Source: Leptospira biflexa
GTDB lineage: Bacteria; Spirochaetota; UBA4802; UB4802
Length of the DNA stretch: 64,000 nucleotides
Direction: 5' to 3'
Assembly: GCA_020721905.1 (NCBI GenBank)
Contig: DYLU01000004.1
Span: 21,766 to 85,765, forward strand
Shown one piece after another: positions 26,046 to 34,785 of the stretch. The translations under genes and the position numbers were made by a program. A model generated the notes under the pieces. It was not told the origin of the DNA and made no database searches. It was given only the letters and a program-made list of their open reading frames with translations. Every line of letters begins with the position of its first letter. Position 1 is the first letter of the stretch.

Positions 26046-28031
26046 TTATATGATGTCTTTTATTGCGTCAAAAATAGTTTTGAACTGTGAATATTCCCTG
26101 TAAAAAACAGGTGGCTGCCCTAAAGGAGCATCAACCTTAATCCATCCATCGTTATATTTTTTCCCTGACCACATATGCACCCATGTATCCTGTGGAAGAT
26201 ATACTTTCCAATTCTTTCTACCTCTTTTGTATACAGGTGCTACCAGCAAATCGCGACCCAGTAAAAATTGATACTGCAATGAATGAAGTTTTTCATCATC
26301 AGGATAATGGATGTAGGGATGGCGCATCAATGGTAATCCATCAGTATGATACTCATCCTTACAATGCTCAAAATATGGTTTTAATGCAGTATGGACTTTC
26401 GTCATTTTTGCTAAATGCTGCAAAGTCTCTGTATCACTGTCAAATTGCCAGTTTACATCAGGTCTATTGCCTTCGTGTGTCCTCATTACTGCTGTAAATG
26501 CACCCAACTCGGCCCAGCGCATAAAAAGCTCTTTACTTCGTTTAATCCAGCCTAACGTGGTATATCCGCCAATATCAGAATGAAAATACCCAACCCCGCA
26601 AAATCCTGATGAAATGGCAGCAGGTATCACTGAAGCCAATCCATCATGTATACTCCAGTTAACAAGCTGATCCCCCGCCCACAACAACGTGCTGTATTTA
26701 GAAGTGCCGGTATACCCTGCCCGCGTAAAAAACACTATCTCATTCAGTTTACCTGTTTCTTCTAATGCTTCATAATTGACACGAGCCCACTCTGCAGGAT
26801 ATTTGTTGTGATACAATTCAGCTGATTCCCCTGAATAAAGCTTTACGTCAGTTTCCAGGTATTCACCAAAATCGGCCATCCAGCCACCAAGACCAATACC
26901 AATCATATGTTCTTTAATAACATTTTTAATCCATTCCCGCGTTTGGGGATTAGTGAGGTCCAAAGTGCCAGCAATTATTCCAGTGGTATCAAATGTTCTT
27001 ACTGTACCATCCTGATTTTGTACTAAATACCGTTTTGAAACAGCCTCTTTATACAGGTCACCTTCAGAATTTAAAAAGCAGTTGATATACCCCAAAAATT
27101 TTATATTTTTGTGCGATAGTTCCTGAATAAACTCCGGCAGATTGTGATACAAATCTTCATTATATTTCCAGTTCCAGAAAAGCCTCTTGCCAAACCAGGT
27201 AATTCGACGGCCAACCCAATCCTGAACCCACAGTGCTGAAACCTTCACTCCCGTATCAAGTGCATCCTGTAATTTTTTCTTCACAATGTTGGTGCCACCC
27301 TGAACTCCTATCCATATACCATCATGAACCCACTGAGGCAGCCGCGGTTGTAGGCCAAGTAATTCCCCCAGTGCTTTTATACAATCAGTTGGTTTTTCAT
27401 ACACACCAAATACCAATGACTCAGGAATCTGCCAGAAATGAAGTATATGCTCTTTCTTTTTAAATTTGAATTCTGCATACGACGATGCATTGCAGTGGAT
27501 AAAGTAGTTATTACTTGATACAAATGTTGGTTGCGGAAAATATGTAGTATACCAAGCTCCTCCGGCGCCATGTAATACATTGGCTAAAAATGTTATCAGA
27601 TCATGTCCTCGCCCTACTCCCTGCTCCTGTACCCATAGGGGGACTTTCTTTTTCTTTAAATCCAGTTTTGAAAACTGTTCACCACAACCATAGATATGCT
27701 CATGCGTTTCAGCAATGCAATGCAGCCATAATCTATTAAACGGTTTCTTTGCTTCAATAGCAACAGTACAATATGCATCTGCGGCTATGGTTAACGTAAT
27801 AGCATCTTCAAATTGTATTATAATATTGTTGTTATCTTCCGTAACAGTAAAATGTTTCAAATACTGTTTTGCTATACGTGCATCTTTCAGTTTATAGTTA
27901 CCTTCTTTCATAATATATATAGCACTGCCTTGTCCTACAGCAATACACGGCTTTTGTAACGAGTGCTTCAGTATGCAGCGATTTTTGTAATATAGTGAAA
28001 ACGATGTATTGCTGTGTTCAATTTTCAGCAT
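26046..28031 (-). CDS. yihQ: Sulfoquinovosidase (GH31, YihQ-like)
   Basis: 661-residue retaining alpha-glycosidase that should release SQ from sulfoquinovosyl glycerol or related glycosides. The nucleophile is Asp387 in WMADFGEY and the acid/base is Asp454 in WAGDQ. The sulfonate-binding set of E. coli YihQ (Gln288, Arg301, Trp304, Tyr508; nucleophile Asp405, acid/base Asp472, from memory) maps to Gln270, Arg283, Trp286, Tyr490, Asp387 and Asp454, with identical spacing between all six. The QDWVGRR...FGKRLFWNW and SDIGGYTTL blocks are those that separate YihQ from ordinary GH31 alpha-glucosidases. There is no signal peptide, so it acts in the cytoplasm. The start has GGAGG upstream and overlaps the isomerase gene by 7 bp. 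Confidence 0.93.
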   Translation of the reverse strand: MLKIEHSNTSFSLYYKNRCILKHSLQKPCIAVGQGSAIYIMKEGNYKLKDARIAKQYLKHFTVTEDNNNIIIQFEDAITLTIAADAYCTVAIEAKKPFNRLWLHCIAETHEHIYGCGEQFSKLDLKKKKVPLWVQEQGVGRGHDLITFLANVLHGAGGAWYTTYFPQPTFVSSNNYFIHCNASSYAEFKFKKKEHILHFWQIPESLVFGVYEKPTDCIKALGELLGLQPRLPQWVHDGIWIGVQGGTNIVKKKLQDALDTGVKVSALWVQDWVGRRITWFGKRLFWNWKYNEDLYHNLPEFIQELSHKNIKFLGYINCFLNSEGDLYKEAVSKRYLVQNQDGTVRTFDTTGIIAGTLDLTNPQTREWIKNVIKEHMIGIGLGGWMADFGEYLETDVKLYSGESAELYHNKYPAEWARVNYEALEETGKLNEIVFFTRAGYTGTSKYSTLLWAGDQLVNWSIHDGLASVIPAAISSGFCGVGYFHSDIGGYTTLGWIKRSKELFMRWAELGAFTAVMRTHEGNRPDVNWQFDSDTETLQHLAKMTKVHTALKPYFEHCKDEYHTDGLPLMRHPYIHYPDDEKLHSLQYQFLLGRDLLVAPVYKRGRKNWKVYLPQDTWVHMWSGKKYNDGWIKVDAPLGQPPVFYREYSQFKTIFDAIKDII

Positions 28032-29341
28032 GTTACTATCCTCCAGTTTTGAATGCGAGCTGCTATCTCAAATGGTTTTATGAAATCACCATATACCATG
28101 GACGCGTGATGTGCAATACCATTATAAATAATGGTATCAAGAACATTGCGTACAGGAACATCAAAGGTAACTTTTAAATATGTTCCTTTCAGCAATTTAT
28201 CCATTGTAACGCCATGAGCTTTCAACAATAATAAGCGATAGTTACTGCCATCAAAATCAAATCTGCAAATTGATACATCACCAGGTTTTAATACAAAACC
28301 AGCTGTGACGCCTTTGCCTGCAGCAAAATACGTATCAAGCGATGCTGTGCTTGCGGTATCTTTGAGCGTAAATGGTGCAACACCGCAATGCCAGAGCAAA
28401 GCAAAATTTTCTTCAAGATTTACCTGTGAAAAATCAAATAAGAATGGTGTTTGTGCACCCAGCGCTTTGTGAGCTAACATGGACAGTGCACCATCAACGT
28501 CACCTTCACAGGCAATGACAAAATTCTGTGCCTGTACCAGCGACATGGCTGCACATGGCGCAATGCCAAATTCAGCGGCAAATTCAGGCCAGCACCGTAT
28601 TGCCAGTGCCGTAAGGTTATTATCTTCCATAAAACTGTGCAGTCTGGCACTTAATTCGGCTACCTTTTGTTTCTGTGAAGTATTAATTTCACCTGTATCA
28701 AAATTACCTTCTATTATATCAGTATACTGGTTTTTATATTGCTGATTCACAGGATAATTGAATACATGCGATAACTCATAATGTTCAATCATTGTGCCGC
28801 ACTGTGCATATAATGATGGATGCCATGTATCTAAATTGAAAAAACCGTGTGCGTGATAGCCAACCAGCCCAATTTTAGCATTTTTAAGCATAGAGATAAT
28901 CCGTATGGCACCAATCCAGTCCGTATCTATGGTGTTACCAAAATGAGCATGGTAGTTGCGTATCCCTGCCTTATAGAGGTTACTTGCATCTAAATTTACG
29001 CCACAAATTGAATTGAGCCGTATTTTACCGCCATCATATGGCAATTCAGGAAGACCCCACAGCATTACCGGCACACTGATATGTTTTATCAATTCCAGAG
29101 CTAAGTGCCCTAAATGAAATGTTCCACTGATGCACACAAGAGCATCTATATCCTTCTTTTTTAAAAAAGCAATAGCCTTATGTGCGTCTTCTACTTCAAA
29201 TACAAGTTCATTGTAGCAATGCCACCGTACAGCTTTAATGTTGTTTAGCTGTGATTGTATGGAAATATAGATTTCTCTGGCTGCATTGTAATCAAAGGTC
29301 TTACGAGCAAAACATACAACACCAACAGTTACTTCTTTCAT
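28025..29341 (-). CDS. L-fucose/L-arabinose isomerase-like enzyme; candidate sulfoquinovose isomerase
   Basis: 438 residues from the ATG at 29341, with AGGTG upstream; the frame extends to a GTG at 29350. The N-terminal half has alternating beta/alpha segments of the AraA/FucI N-terminal type (VGVVCFARKTFDYNAA, IDALVCISGTFHLGHLALELI, PVMLWGLPELPYDGG, KIGLVGYHAHGFFNLDTW). The C-terminal half resembles the FucI barrel-like domain (CWPEFAAEFGIAPCAAMSLV, CEGDVDGALSMLAHKALG). These enzymes interconvert aldoses and ketoses with a divalent metal. Sandwiched between the importer and sulfoquinovosidase, it most likely turns SQ into 6-deoxy-6-sulfofructose, as SQ isomerases of this family do in transaldolase and transketolase sulfoglycolysis. 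Substrate is inferred from context. Confidence 0.8.
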   Translation of the reverse strand: MKEVTVGVVCFARKTFDYNAAREIYISIQSQLNNIKAVRWHCYNELVFEVEDAHKAIAFLKKKDIDALVCISGTFHLGHLALELIKHISVPVMLWGLPELPYDGGKIRLNSICGVNLDASNLYKAGIRNYHAHFGNTIDTDWIGAIRIISMLKNAKIGLVGYHAHGFFNLDTWHPSLYAQCGTMIEHYELSHVFNYPVNQQYKNQYTDIIEGNFDTGEINTSQKQKVAELSARLHSFMEDNNLTALAIRCWPEFAAEFGIAPCAAMSLVQAQNFVIACEGDVDGALSMLAHKALGAQTPFLFDFSQVNLEENFALLWHCGVAPFTLKDTASTASLDTYFAAGKGVTAGFVLKPGDVSICRFDFDGSNYRLLLLKAHGVTMDKLLKGTYLKVTFDVPVRNVLDTIIYNGIAHHASMVYGDFIKPFEIAARIQNWRIVTC

Positions 29342-29350
29342 GATTATCAC

Positions 29351-30790
29351 CTATTGCTTTTTAAAAAGATTTTCATATTTATGTCCTGTTAATACTTCGC
29401 AGATTTTTTTAACAAATGGTTCAACAGCATCCTTTCTTCCACCGGATTTTAACCTGTTAATTTCCTGAATAAGAATTGGATGTGTTACGGGTGTTATTGT
29501 AAATTCGAGAGAAATCAGGATGCCGCAGAGCATAAGCGTTGATGGAACCAGTGCAAACAACAACCGTAGATACTCTAATGTTTCAGGTGATTGAACAGTA
29601 TTTGCTTTATATCCAATTGTTTGCAGCACTAATCCAAATACAGCCAGCACAATTGCCTGTACCAATTTCCTTATAAATGTCATGGCACCTGCATACACAC
29701 CTGCCTGCTGTTTTCCGGTTATGAGTTCCCCAACATCGGTCACTGAAGGCAAAATTGCCCATGGGATCATTGTTCCTGCCGACATGCCTGCTCCCATGCA
29801 AACTGAAAGTGCAATGATGTATTGAAACGGTGTGGAACTATCAAACAAAAGAGTGCTCACAAGAGCTATCGCCCATATACTTACTCCAACACGATATGAA
29901 AAGCCCTTACCTTTTTTATTTGCTATAAAGACATATACTGGCAAAAACAAAACCTGTGTCACAAGCATGGCACCAAGACACCTGGTGAAAATATATGGCT
30001 TTTGTATATAGTAGGTAAGATAATAAATAAACATTGCCATGATTAAATCAAGTGCCGAATATGCACAGATATACAAACCAATATGGACCCTGAATGATTT
30101 GTTTGTCCATATAACCAGGAGGTTTTTAAAAAAATCAGCAAGGGATTTATTTTCAACCTTTACATCAGACAATTCCCATGTTCCTAAAAATACGATAATC
30201 CATGGCAATGCAAAAAAGATACTAAAGATAATACTCATCACAATGAAACCCTGCCCTTTATCCGGGAATGCATCTACTATCATTTTAGGGATGGTTCCGG
30301 AAAGCAATGATGAAAATTGTGAAAATATCAACCGTGCTCCAGACAGGCGTGTTCTATCTTTATATTCTCGTGTCATCTCGGCATTGAGTGCCGAATAGGG
30401 AATCATCACCATGGTAAAGGCTGTACTGAAAAATACATAAGCACAGGCATAATAAATAAATTTTATTATCTGGCTACTGGATGCAAAAGGCAGCCACATG
30501 GCAATAAAGCTAAGTATGATAGGAAATATCCCCAGTAAAAAGAATATTCTGCGTCTACCGTATTTTGACCTGGTGGTATCAGAGATATACCCCATGATTG
30601 GGTCACTGATTGCATCCCATGCCTTACCCACCAGGACAACGAGTCCAGCCAGTGCAGGATTTAGTTTTGCAATATCAGTTAAAAAATATATAAATAAAAG
30701 ATTTATAACAACAAATGAACCCCCGCCAAAAATATCGCCAACGCCATATGACAATAAATTTTTAAAAGTTATTTTTCGTTCTTGATTCAT
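29351..30790 (-). CDS. GPH-family (MelB-like) sugar:cation symporter, candidate SQ or SQ-glycoside importer
   Basis: 479 residues, about twelve membrane helices. The GPH signature is present: YGVGDIFGG, GKAWDAISDPIMGYISDTTRSKYGRRRIFFLLG (helix 2 and the 2-3 loop), MIPYSALNAEMT and PWAILPSVTDVGELITGKQQAGVYAG. E. coli YihO and YihP, linked to SQ and SQ-glycerol transport, are in this family. It is the first gene of the leftward unit, directly behind operator B. An AGGT sequence lies upstream of the ATG. Its stop is immediately followed by the isomerase start. Confidence 0.88.
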   Translation of the reverse strand: MNQERKITFKNLLSYGVGDIFGGGSFVVINLLFIYFLTDIAKLNPALAGLVVLVGKAWDAISDPIMGYISDTTRSKYGRRRIFFLLGIFPIILSFIAMWLPFASSSQIIKFIYYACAYVFFSTAFTMVMIPYSALNAEMTREYKDRTRLSGARLIFSQFSSLLSGTIPKMIVDAFPDKGQGFIVMSIIFSIFFALPWIIVFLGTWELSDVKVENKSLADFFKNLLVIWTNKSFRVHIGLYICAYSALDLIMAMFIYYLTYYIQKPYIFTRCLGAMLVTQVLFLPVYVFIANKKGKGFSYRVGVSIWAIALVSTLLFDSSTPFQYIIALSVCMGAGMSAGTMIPWAILPSVTDVGELITGKQQAGVYAGAMTFIRKLVQAIVLAVFGLVLQTIGYKANTVQSPETLEYLRLLFALVPSTLMLCGILISLEFTITPVTHPILIQEINRLKSGGRKDAVEPFVKKICEVLTGHKYENLFKKQ

Positions 30791-30893
30791 AAGCGTACCT
30801 GTTTTAAATTGTAAAAAATTGTTGCATAAGTAAAAACAATGAGCAATAATGTTATATTATAAAGTTTTATTTAATTAATTTTCGTTGGTTTCA

Positions 30894-30922
30894 TAATAAA
30901 ATCGTTATCGATAATATGTCAA
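30894..30922 (-). promoter_or_regulatory. Promoter with operator B (ROK regulon candidate)
   Basis: On the minus strand TTGACA (30917-30922), a 17-bp spacer and TTATTA (30894-30899), or TTTATT one base closer. The spacer contains ATCGTTATCGAT on the plus strand (30901-30912). It drives the importer-isomerase-sulfoquinovosidase genes and lies 28 bp before the divergent ROK regulator, so one site could control both directions. Confidence 0.65.
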
Positions 30923-30950
30923 GATATTTTTGATACCCAGGAGCAATGAT

Positions 30951-32141
30951 ATGGCACATGGCGAAAAAATCAACAGACGAAAAGAAAATAAACGCAAGCA
31001 CATAGTTGATATCTTCAGACAGCACCCTGTATTATCAAAAGCTGAAGCTAAACGGTATTCCGGCTATTCCATGGATACCATCATGACCTCTTTTAAAATT
31101 TTAAAAAATACCGGTATAATAGTTCCAACTGAAGGTAAACAGAAGGAAAAGGGTCGCAAAGCATTATTTTATACGTTAAACCATAATAAGCAGGTATATT
31201 TAGGAATCACTTTCAATCAGAAAGCAGTGTACACATCTATAGTTAGTTTCAGCAACAATGTTTTAGCTAAAGCAAAAGTTGGAATTTCCAGCACTATTTC
31301 AAAAGATAAATTTACCCATGTTATACTGCAGCAAATTGATGAAGTGTTATCAAAAAATCCTGTGTTTACAACCAATCTTGTTGCTGTAGGCTGCACAGTA
31401 CCCGGCGATATTGATACCAGAAATGGAATCTTACGATCATATACACTCATGCCGCAATTAAAGGATTTTAATTTTAATGAACTTTTATCCGCTAAATTTC
31501 CTGATACACGAATATTTTTTGACCATAATATCAGCAGCATGATTTCATACATTTTATCAACGTCGGATATTAATCAGCGTTATGACAGAATCATGGTTGT
31601 TTCAGCACGTGCAGCAAGTGCTGTTGGACTAATTTATAAGGAGGCGATAGTTAACAGTAGAGGGGAAATTGGCCATATAAAAGTCAGTGATGATAATAAG
31701 CAATGTATTTGTGGAAGGAGTGGATGTTTGGATTGCTATTTTTCCTATGAAGCATTTGTCAAATTATTACAGCAGCGAAATGCCATAGATGAAAATGAAT
31801 GCTACGATAATGTAATAGCAAAACTTAACAACCATTATACCAACAGAACAGAAAGCATATTTGAAAAGCTTGATACAGCACTGAGATATTTTTCGGAAGC
31901 ATTACTTGATGTGATAAACGTTTTTTCGCCTGATTATATTTTGCTCACCGGAGATTTGTTTGAAATATATGGTGATCCTGTTGCCCGGATTGATATTCAT
32001 ATAAAAGACCTGTTCCATGATACAGGATATATTTCAATGTATAAGCGGGCATTAATAGAATTTAAGAGCATAAAAACTGAATCAATAGCTCACGGTGTAT
32101 GCTTGAGTTTAATAAAGCAGGACTGGGGATATACTGCATAA
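30951..32141 (+). CDS. ROK-family transcriptional repressor
   Basis: 396 residues from the ATG at 30951, preceded by AGGAG; the frame reaches a TTG at 30930. An N-terminal winged helix-turn-helix (about residues 10-65, RKENKRKHIVDIFRQHPVLSKAEAKRYSGYS) is followed by an ROK sugar-binding fold with the zinc motif CICGRSGCLDC and the GEIGHIKV segment (EIGH contributes to sugar binding). ROK repressors such as NagC and XylR release DNA when they bind a sugar. Divergent from the SQ importer unit and adjacent to operator B, it is the natural candidate for the regulator; SQ or a sulfosugar intermediate would be the inducer. Inducer and sites are inferred. Confidence 0.88.
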   Translation: MAHGEKINRRKENKRKHIVDIFRQHPVLSKAEAKRYSGYSMDTIMTSFKILKNTGIIVPTEGKQKEKGRKALFYTLNHNKQVYLGITFNQKAVYTSIVSFSNNVLAKAKVGISSTISKDKFTHVILQQIDEVLSKNPVFTTNLVAVGCTVPGDIDTRNGILRSYTLMPQLKDFNFNELLSAKFPDTRIFFDHNISSMISYILSTSDINQRYDRIMVVSARAASAVGLIYKEAIVNSRGEIGHIKVSDDNKQCICGRSGCLDCYFSYEAFVKLLQQRNAIDENECYDNVIAKLNNHYTNRTESIFEKLDTALRYFSEALLDVINVFSPDYILLTGDLFEIYGDPVARIDIHIKDLFHDTGYISMYKRALIEFKSIKTESIAHGVCLSLIKQDWGYTA

Positions 32142-32203
32142 ATATATGCGGTACAATAATCTAAAGAGAACTACGCGCGCAGTTACATAACGGCTTAACT
32201 TGT

Positions 32204-34255
32204 CTATAGTTTTTTAATAACGATAATTGTAAGATCATCAGCAAGGTCAACACTGCCTTTAAATTGATTAAAACTTTCTACAATGCTATTGCATACTTCT
32301 TGAGCGCTGTTTCCAACGGCTGTTCTGAAGGCATCCTTAACCCTTTCAAAACCAAACTCCTCAGCATCATTATTTTTTTGCTCAATCAAACAATCGGAGT
32401 ACAGCAAAAGCATATCTCCTGTTTTTAATGTAAACTGTAACGGGAGATAGTTACTTTGCAGTAGACTTTTGCCCAAAAACATACCTTTGATTTCTTTTTC
32501 TCTATGTGTGCAGGTTATGACGGTATCAGAATTATATCGTTTTAATAAAAGCTCGGTATGTGCAGCATTAACATATTCCACCCTTTCATCTTTAAAACGA
32601 AGCAATATTCCAGTCAAATAATTATCAACGTTTTCTAATTCCAGCATTAATTCCTGATTAATATATTCCATTACCCTTCCTAAATGCGCATCGCGATAAT
32701 TCATAAAATTCCGGCATATTATTGATTTTGATACGATAGTTAATAAACCAGAAGCAATACCATGGCCAGATACATCAAAAAGGCCAGCACCAATGAGCAA
32801 ATCATTTTCTATATAAAAATCGCAGAAATCACCGGAAACTCCTGACATGGCTTTTGCATACAACCCTATATCATAATTGTTAACACCAGGTGCTTTTTGA
32901 GGAACTATACTTTTCTGCACATTGACAGCCATAAACATGTCTTTTTCAGCAATTCGTTGATGTTCTGTTATTTGTTCCAATGCAAGTTTTAATTCCTGAT
33001 TGGCTTCATACAACTGCCGTGTCCTTTCTTCAACTTTTTTCTCTAATGTCACATTTAATTCTTCAACTTCATTATGATACTGTACAGTTTGTATAGCTAA
33101 TATTCCAGCCAATGAAATAAGAAATGATGGGAAGCCATAACCCATCAAATATATGGCATCATCTATTTTCAAAAGATTGTGAACTATCAAATCCCAGAAT
33201 ATACAAAAATAAAAAGGAATACTCCCTATAATCAGTATATAGGCTTCTCGCTTTCTTTTTTTCAATGAAATAATGGTAATTATAATACCATAGAGAGCAA
33301 AAATAGGTAAGAAAATTAACAATAGCCTGTATCGAATGGAAAGAAACGTTTGATACGTGTTTGGAATTAAAAACATTAACGAGGGGACTATCATTGATAT
33401 GAGCAAGATAATATTTATAATCTTACTTTCTGAAATCTCTAAATACTTCATTAAAAAGTTAGTTAAGAAATATGCTATAATAAAGATTAATATAAAAATA
33501 ATTTTTTGAAATAATAAATAGGGAATACTTTCGTAGGTAAAACCCGGGAGCCTTGTAATAAAAAAATTAAACAAATATAATGAAAATGCTAAGCACGTTA
33601 AACCAAAATACATATTTTCTTTGTCTTTTTTGCGCAATATAAACATAAGGATATAATACCATCCAACCAAAAAAAACAAAAATGAAATAATAGCATTAAA
33701 CCGTGAATTTATAAAATCTAGATAATCATATTCATGTTCAAGCTGTGAATATGCACCTATTATTACTTTTCCGCTAATTGATCCTTCACCATTGACATAT
33801 ATTTTTATCAGGATTGTATTATTGGCATTATGTTTCAATAATACTTTTGGTATTGTATACAATCGCACCTTATTCCAGCCGCTAAAAAAATTTGGCGGGA
33901 AGTTTCCGGTACTCCCTATTAATACTCCATTTAAATAAGTCTGATCAGCAATCATAATTCTTTCTATTAATAGGGCAAGAACAGGACTTTGTGTAATATC
34001 ATAAGATAGATCAAAGTCGTGACGCAACCATATAAATCCTTTCTTACCTGATATTAACAAATGAAGATCATTAGTCCGTTCCAGAGGTTTATATGATAAT
34101 TGTATAGCTCTTTGATAATCCTGATCGCATTCGCCTACTGCATATTTCCATTCTTTGATATAATAATTCTGTGCTTGAACAGTTGAAGGATTTATAATAA
34201 TCGTTACCAGTATGAATGCTATCACCGTACATAATATGGAGTTGCTTTTTGTCAT
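32204..34255 (-). CDS. 7TM sensor (7TMR-DISM type) with SpoIIE/PP2C phosphatase domain
   Basis: 683 residues. A signal peptide is followed by an extracellular beta-sandwich (about 30-175) with a YLNGVLIGSTGNFPPNFFSGWNKVRLYTIP block typical of the DISM type, then about seven membrane helices (about 185-400), a coiled coil (NVTLEKKVEERTRQLYEANQELKLALEQI), and a SpoIIE-like phosphatase with metal-binding aspartates in VSGDFCDFY, GLFDVSGHG and LADDLTIIV. Such proteins dephosphorylate anti-sigma-factor antagonists or similar partners after sensing an outside ligand, possibly carbohydrate. No partner genes are adjacent. Operator C lies 135 bp upstream, so it may be co-regulated with the SQ genes. 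Convergent with the ROK gene. Confidence 0.88.
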   Translation of the reverse strand: MTKSNSILCTVIAFILVTIIINPSTVQAQNYYIKEWKYAVGECDQDYQRAIQLSYKPLERTNDLHLLISGKKGFIWLRHDFDLSYDITQSPVLALLIERIMIADQTYLNGVLIGSTGNFPPNFFSGWNKVRLYTIPKVLLKHNANNTILIKIYVNGEGSISGKVIIGAYSQLEHEYDYLDFINSRFNAIISFLFFLVGWYYILMFILRKKDKENMYFGLTCLAFSLYLFNFFITRLPGFTYESIPYLLFQKIIFILIFIIAYFLTNFLMKYLEISESKIINIILLISMIVPSLMFLIPNTYQTFLSIRYRLLLIFLPIFALYGIIITIISLKKRKREAYILIIGSIPFYFCIFWDLIVHNLLKIDDAIYLMGYGFPSFLISLAGILAIQTVQYHNEVEELNVTLEKKVEERTRQLYEANQELKLALEQITEHQRIAEKDMFMAVNVQKSIVPQKAPGVNNYDIGLYAKAMSGVSGDFCDFYIENDLLIGAGLFDVSGHGIASGLLTIVSKSIICRNFMNYRDAHLGRVMEYINQELMLELENVDNYLTGILLRFKDERVEYVNAAHTELLLKRYNSDTVITCTHREKEIKGMFLGKSLLQSNYLPLQFTLKTGDMLLLYSDCLIEQKNNDAEEFGFERVKDAFRTAVGNSAQEVCNSIVESFNQFKGSVDLADDLTIIVIKKL

Positions 34256-34390
34256 AGCATAGTACCTCCCACCCTCGCATAGTCATATCAAGCTTATGAT
34301 TCTATTTTTCAAATTAGAAAATATCAATAATAAAATTTCACTCCATAATGGATATATACTATAGATGATGGATATGTGAAAAAAATCAAT

Positions 34391-34419
34391 AATAAAATCG
34401 TTATCGTTTTATTATGCAA
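34391..34419 (-). promoter_or_regulatory. Operator C and weak promoter upstream of the SpoIIE phosphatase
   Basis: The plus strand carries ATAATAAAATCGTTATCG (34389-34406), identical over 18 bases to the site B region (30893-30910). On the minus strand TTGCAT (34414-34419), 17 bp and TTTATT (34391-34396) repeat the architecture of sites A and B, with a poorer -35. The site is also symmetric: AATAAAA, nine bases, TTTTATT. It could act on the phosphatase gene or on the small gene at 34495. Confidence 0.5.
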
Positions 34420-34494
34420 AAAAATAATAAAGCAATTCATCTGTATATCCGACATAATATATGTGACATAAATTTAATAAACTACGAGGTTATT

Positions 34495-34713
34495 ATGATG
34501 AAGAAAGCAAGAAGCAATGATTTTATAAAGCAGCTAAAAAAATATATTTCAATCAAAGGATTGGAAATAGTAATACATCTTGTAAATGGTGAAGTCATTG
34601 AATTGCAGAATAATGTACGTCTGGAAAAAAATAATATTATCGTGAGAAATAAAAACAGGGAATTTCATATCCCAATTTCTGATATTAAATCAATTGACCT
34701 GTATGCAGCATAA
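34495..34713 (+). CDS. Small hypothetical protein, 72 residues
   Basis: I do not recognise a named family. From the ATG at 34495 (GAGG 7 bases upstream; a second ATG follows) the protein is lysine-rich at the N-terminus and then shows a compact beta pattern, GLEIVIHLVNGEVIEL, NNIIVRNKNREFHIPISDIKSIDLYAA. A strand-turn-strand with NGE and a final IPISDIKSI strand recalls small Sm-like or regulatory beta-barrels, but that is only an impression. No signal peptide. An upstream in-frame ATG at 34414 would extend into the operator C region and is less likely. It stands alone before the secretion operon. Confidence 0.6.
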   Translation: MMKKARSNDFIKQLKKYISIKGLEIVIHLVNGEVIELQNNVRLEKNNIIVRNKNREFHIPISDIKSIDLYAA

Positions 34714-34741
34714 ATATTTTTAATATTAATACTAATAATTA

Positions 34742-34769
34742 TTGACATCATTCAGTATTTATATATCTA
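34742..34769 (+). promoter_or_regulatory. Candidate promoter for the type II secretion operon
   Basis: TTGACA (34742-34747), a 16-bp spacer and TATCTA (34764-34769). It is upstream of a strong hairpin and about 170 bp before gspC. The -35 element matches perfectly, the -10 only partly. Confidence 0.4.
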
Positions 34770-34785
34770 TTTTTGTAACTTTATA

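Noticed and set aside
32169-32184. GC-rich near-palindrome AACTACGCGCGCAGTT between convergent ROK and phosphatase genes
   Set aside because: Symmetric apart from one mismatched pair, but short and without a loop or T tract; I cannot assign it a role as terminator or operator.
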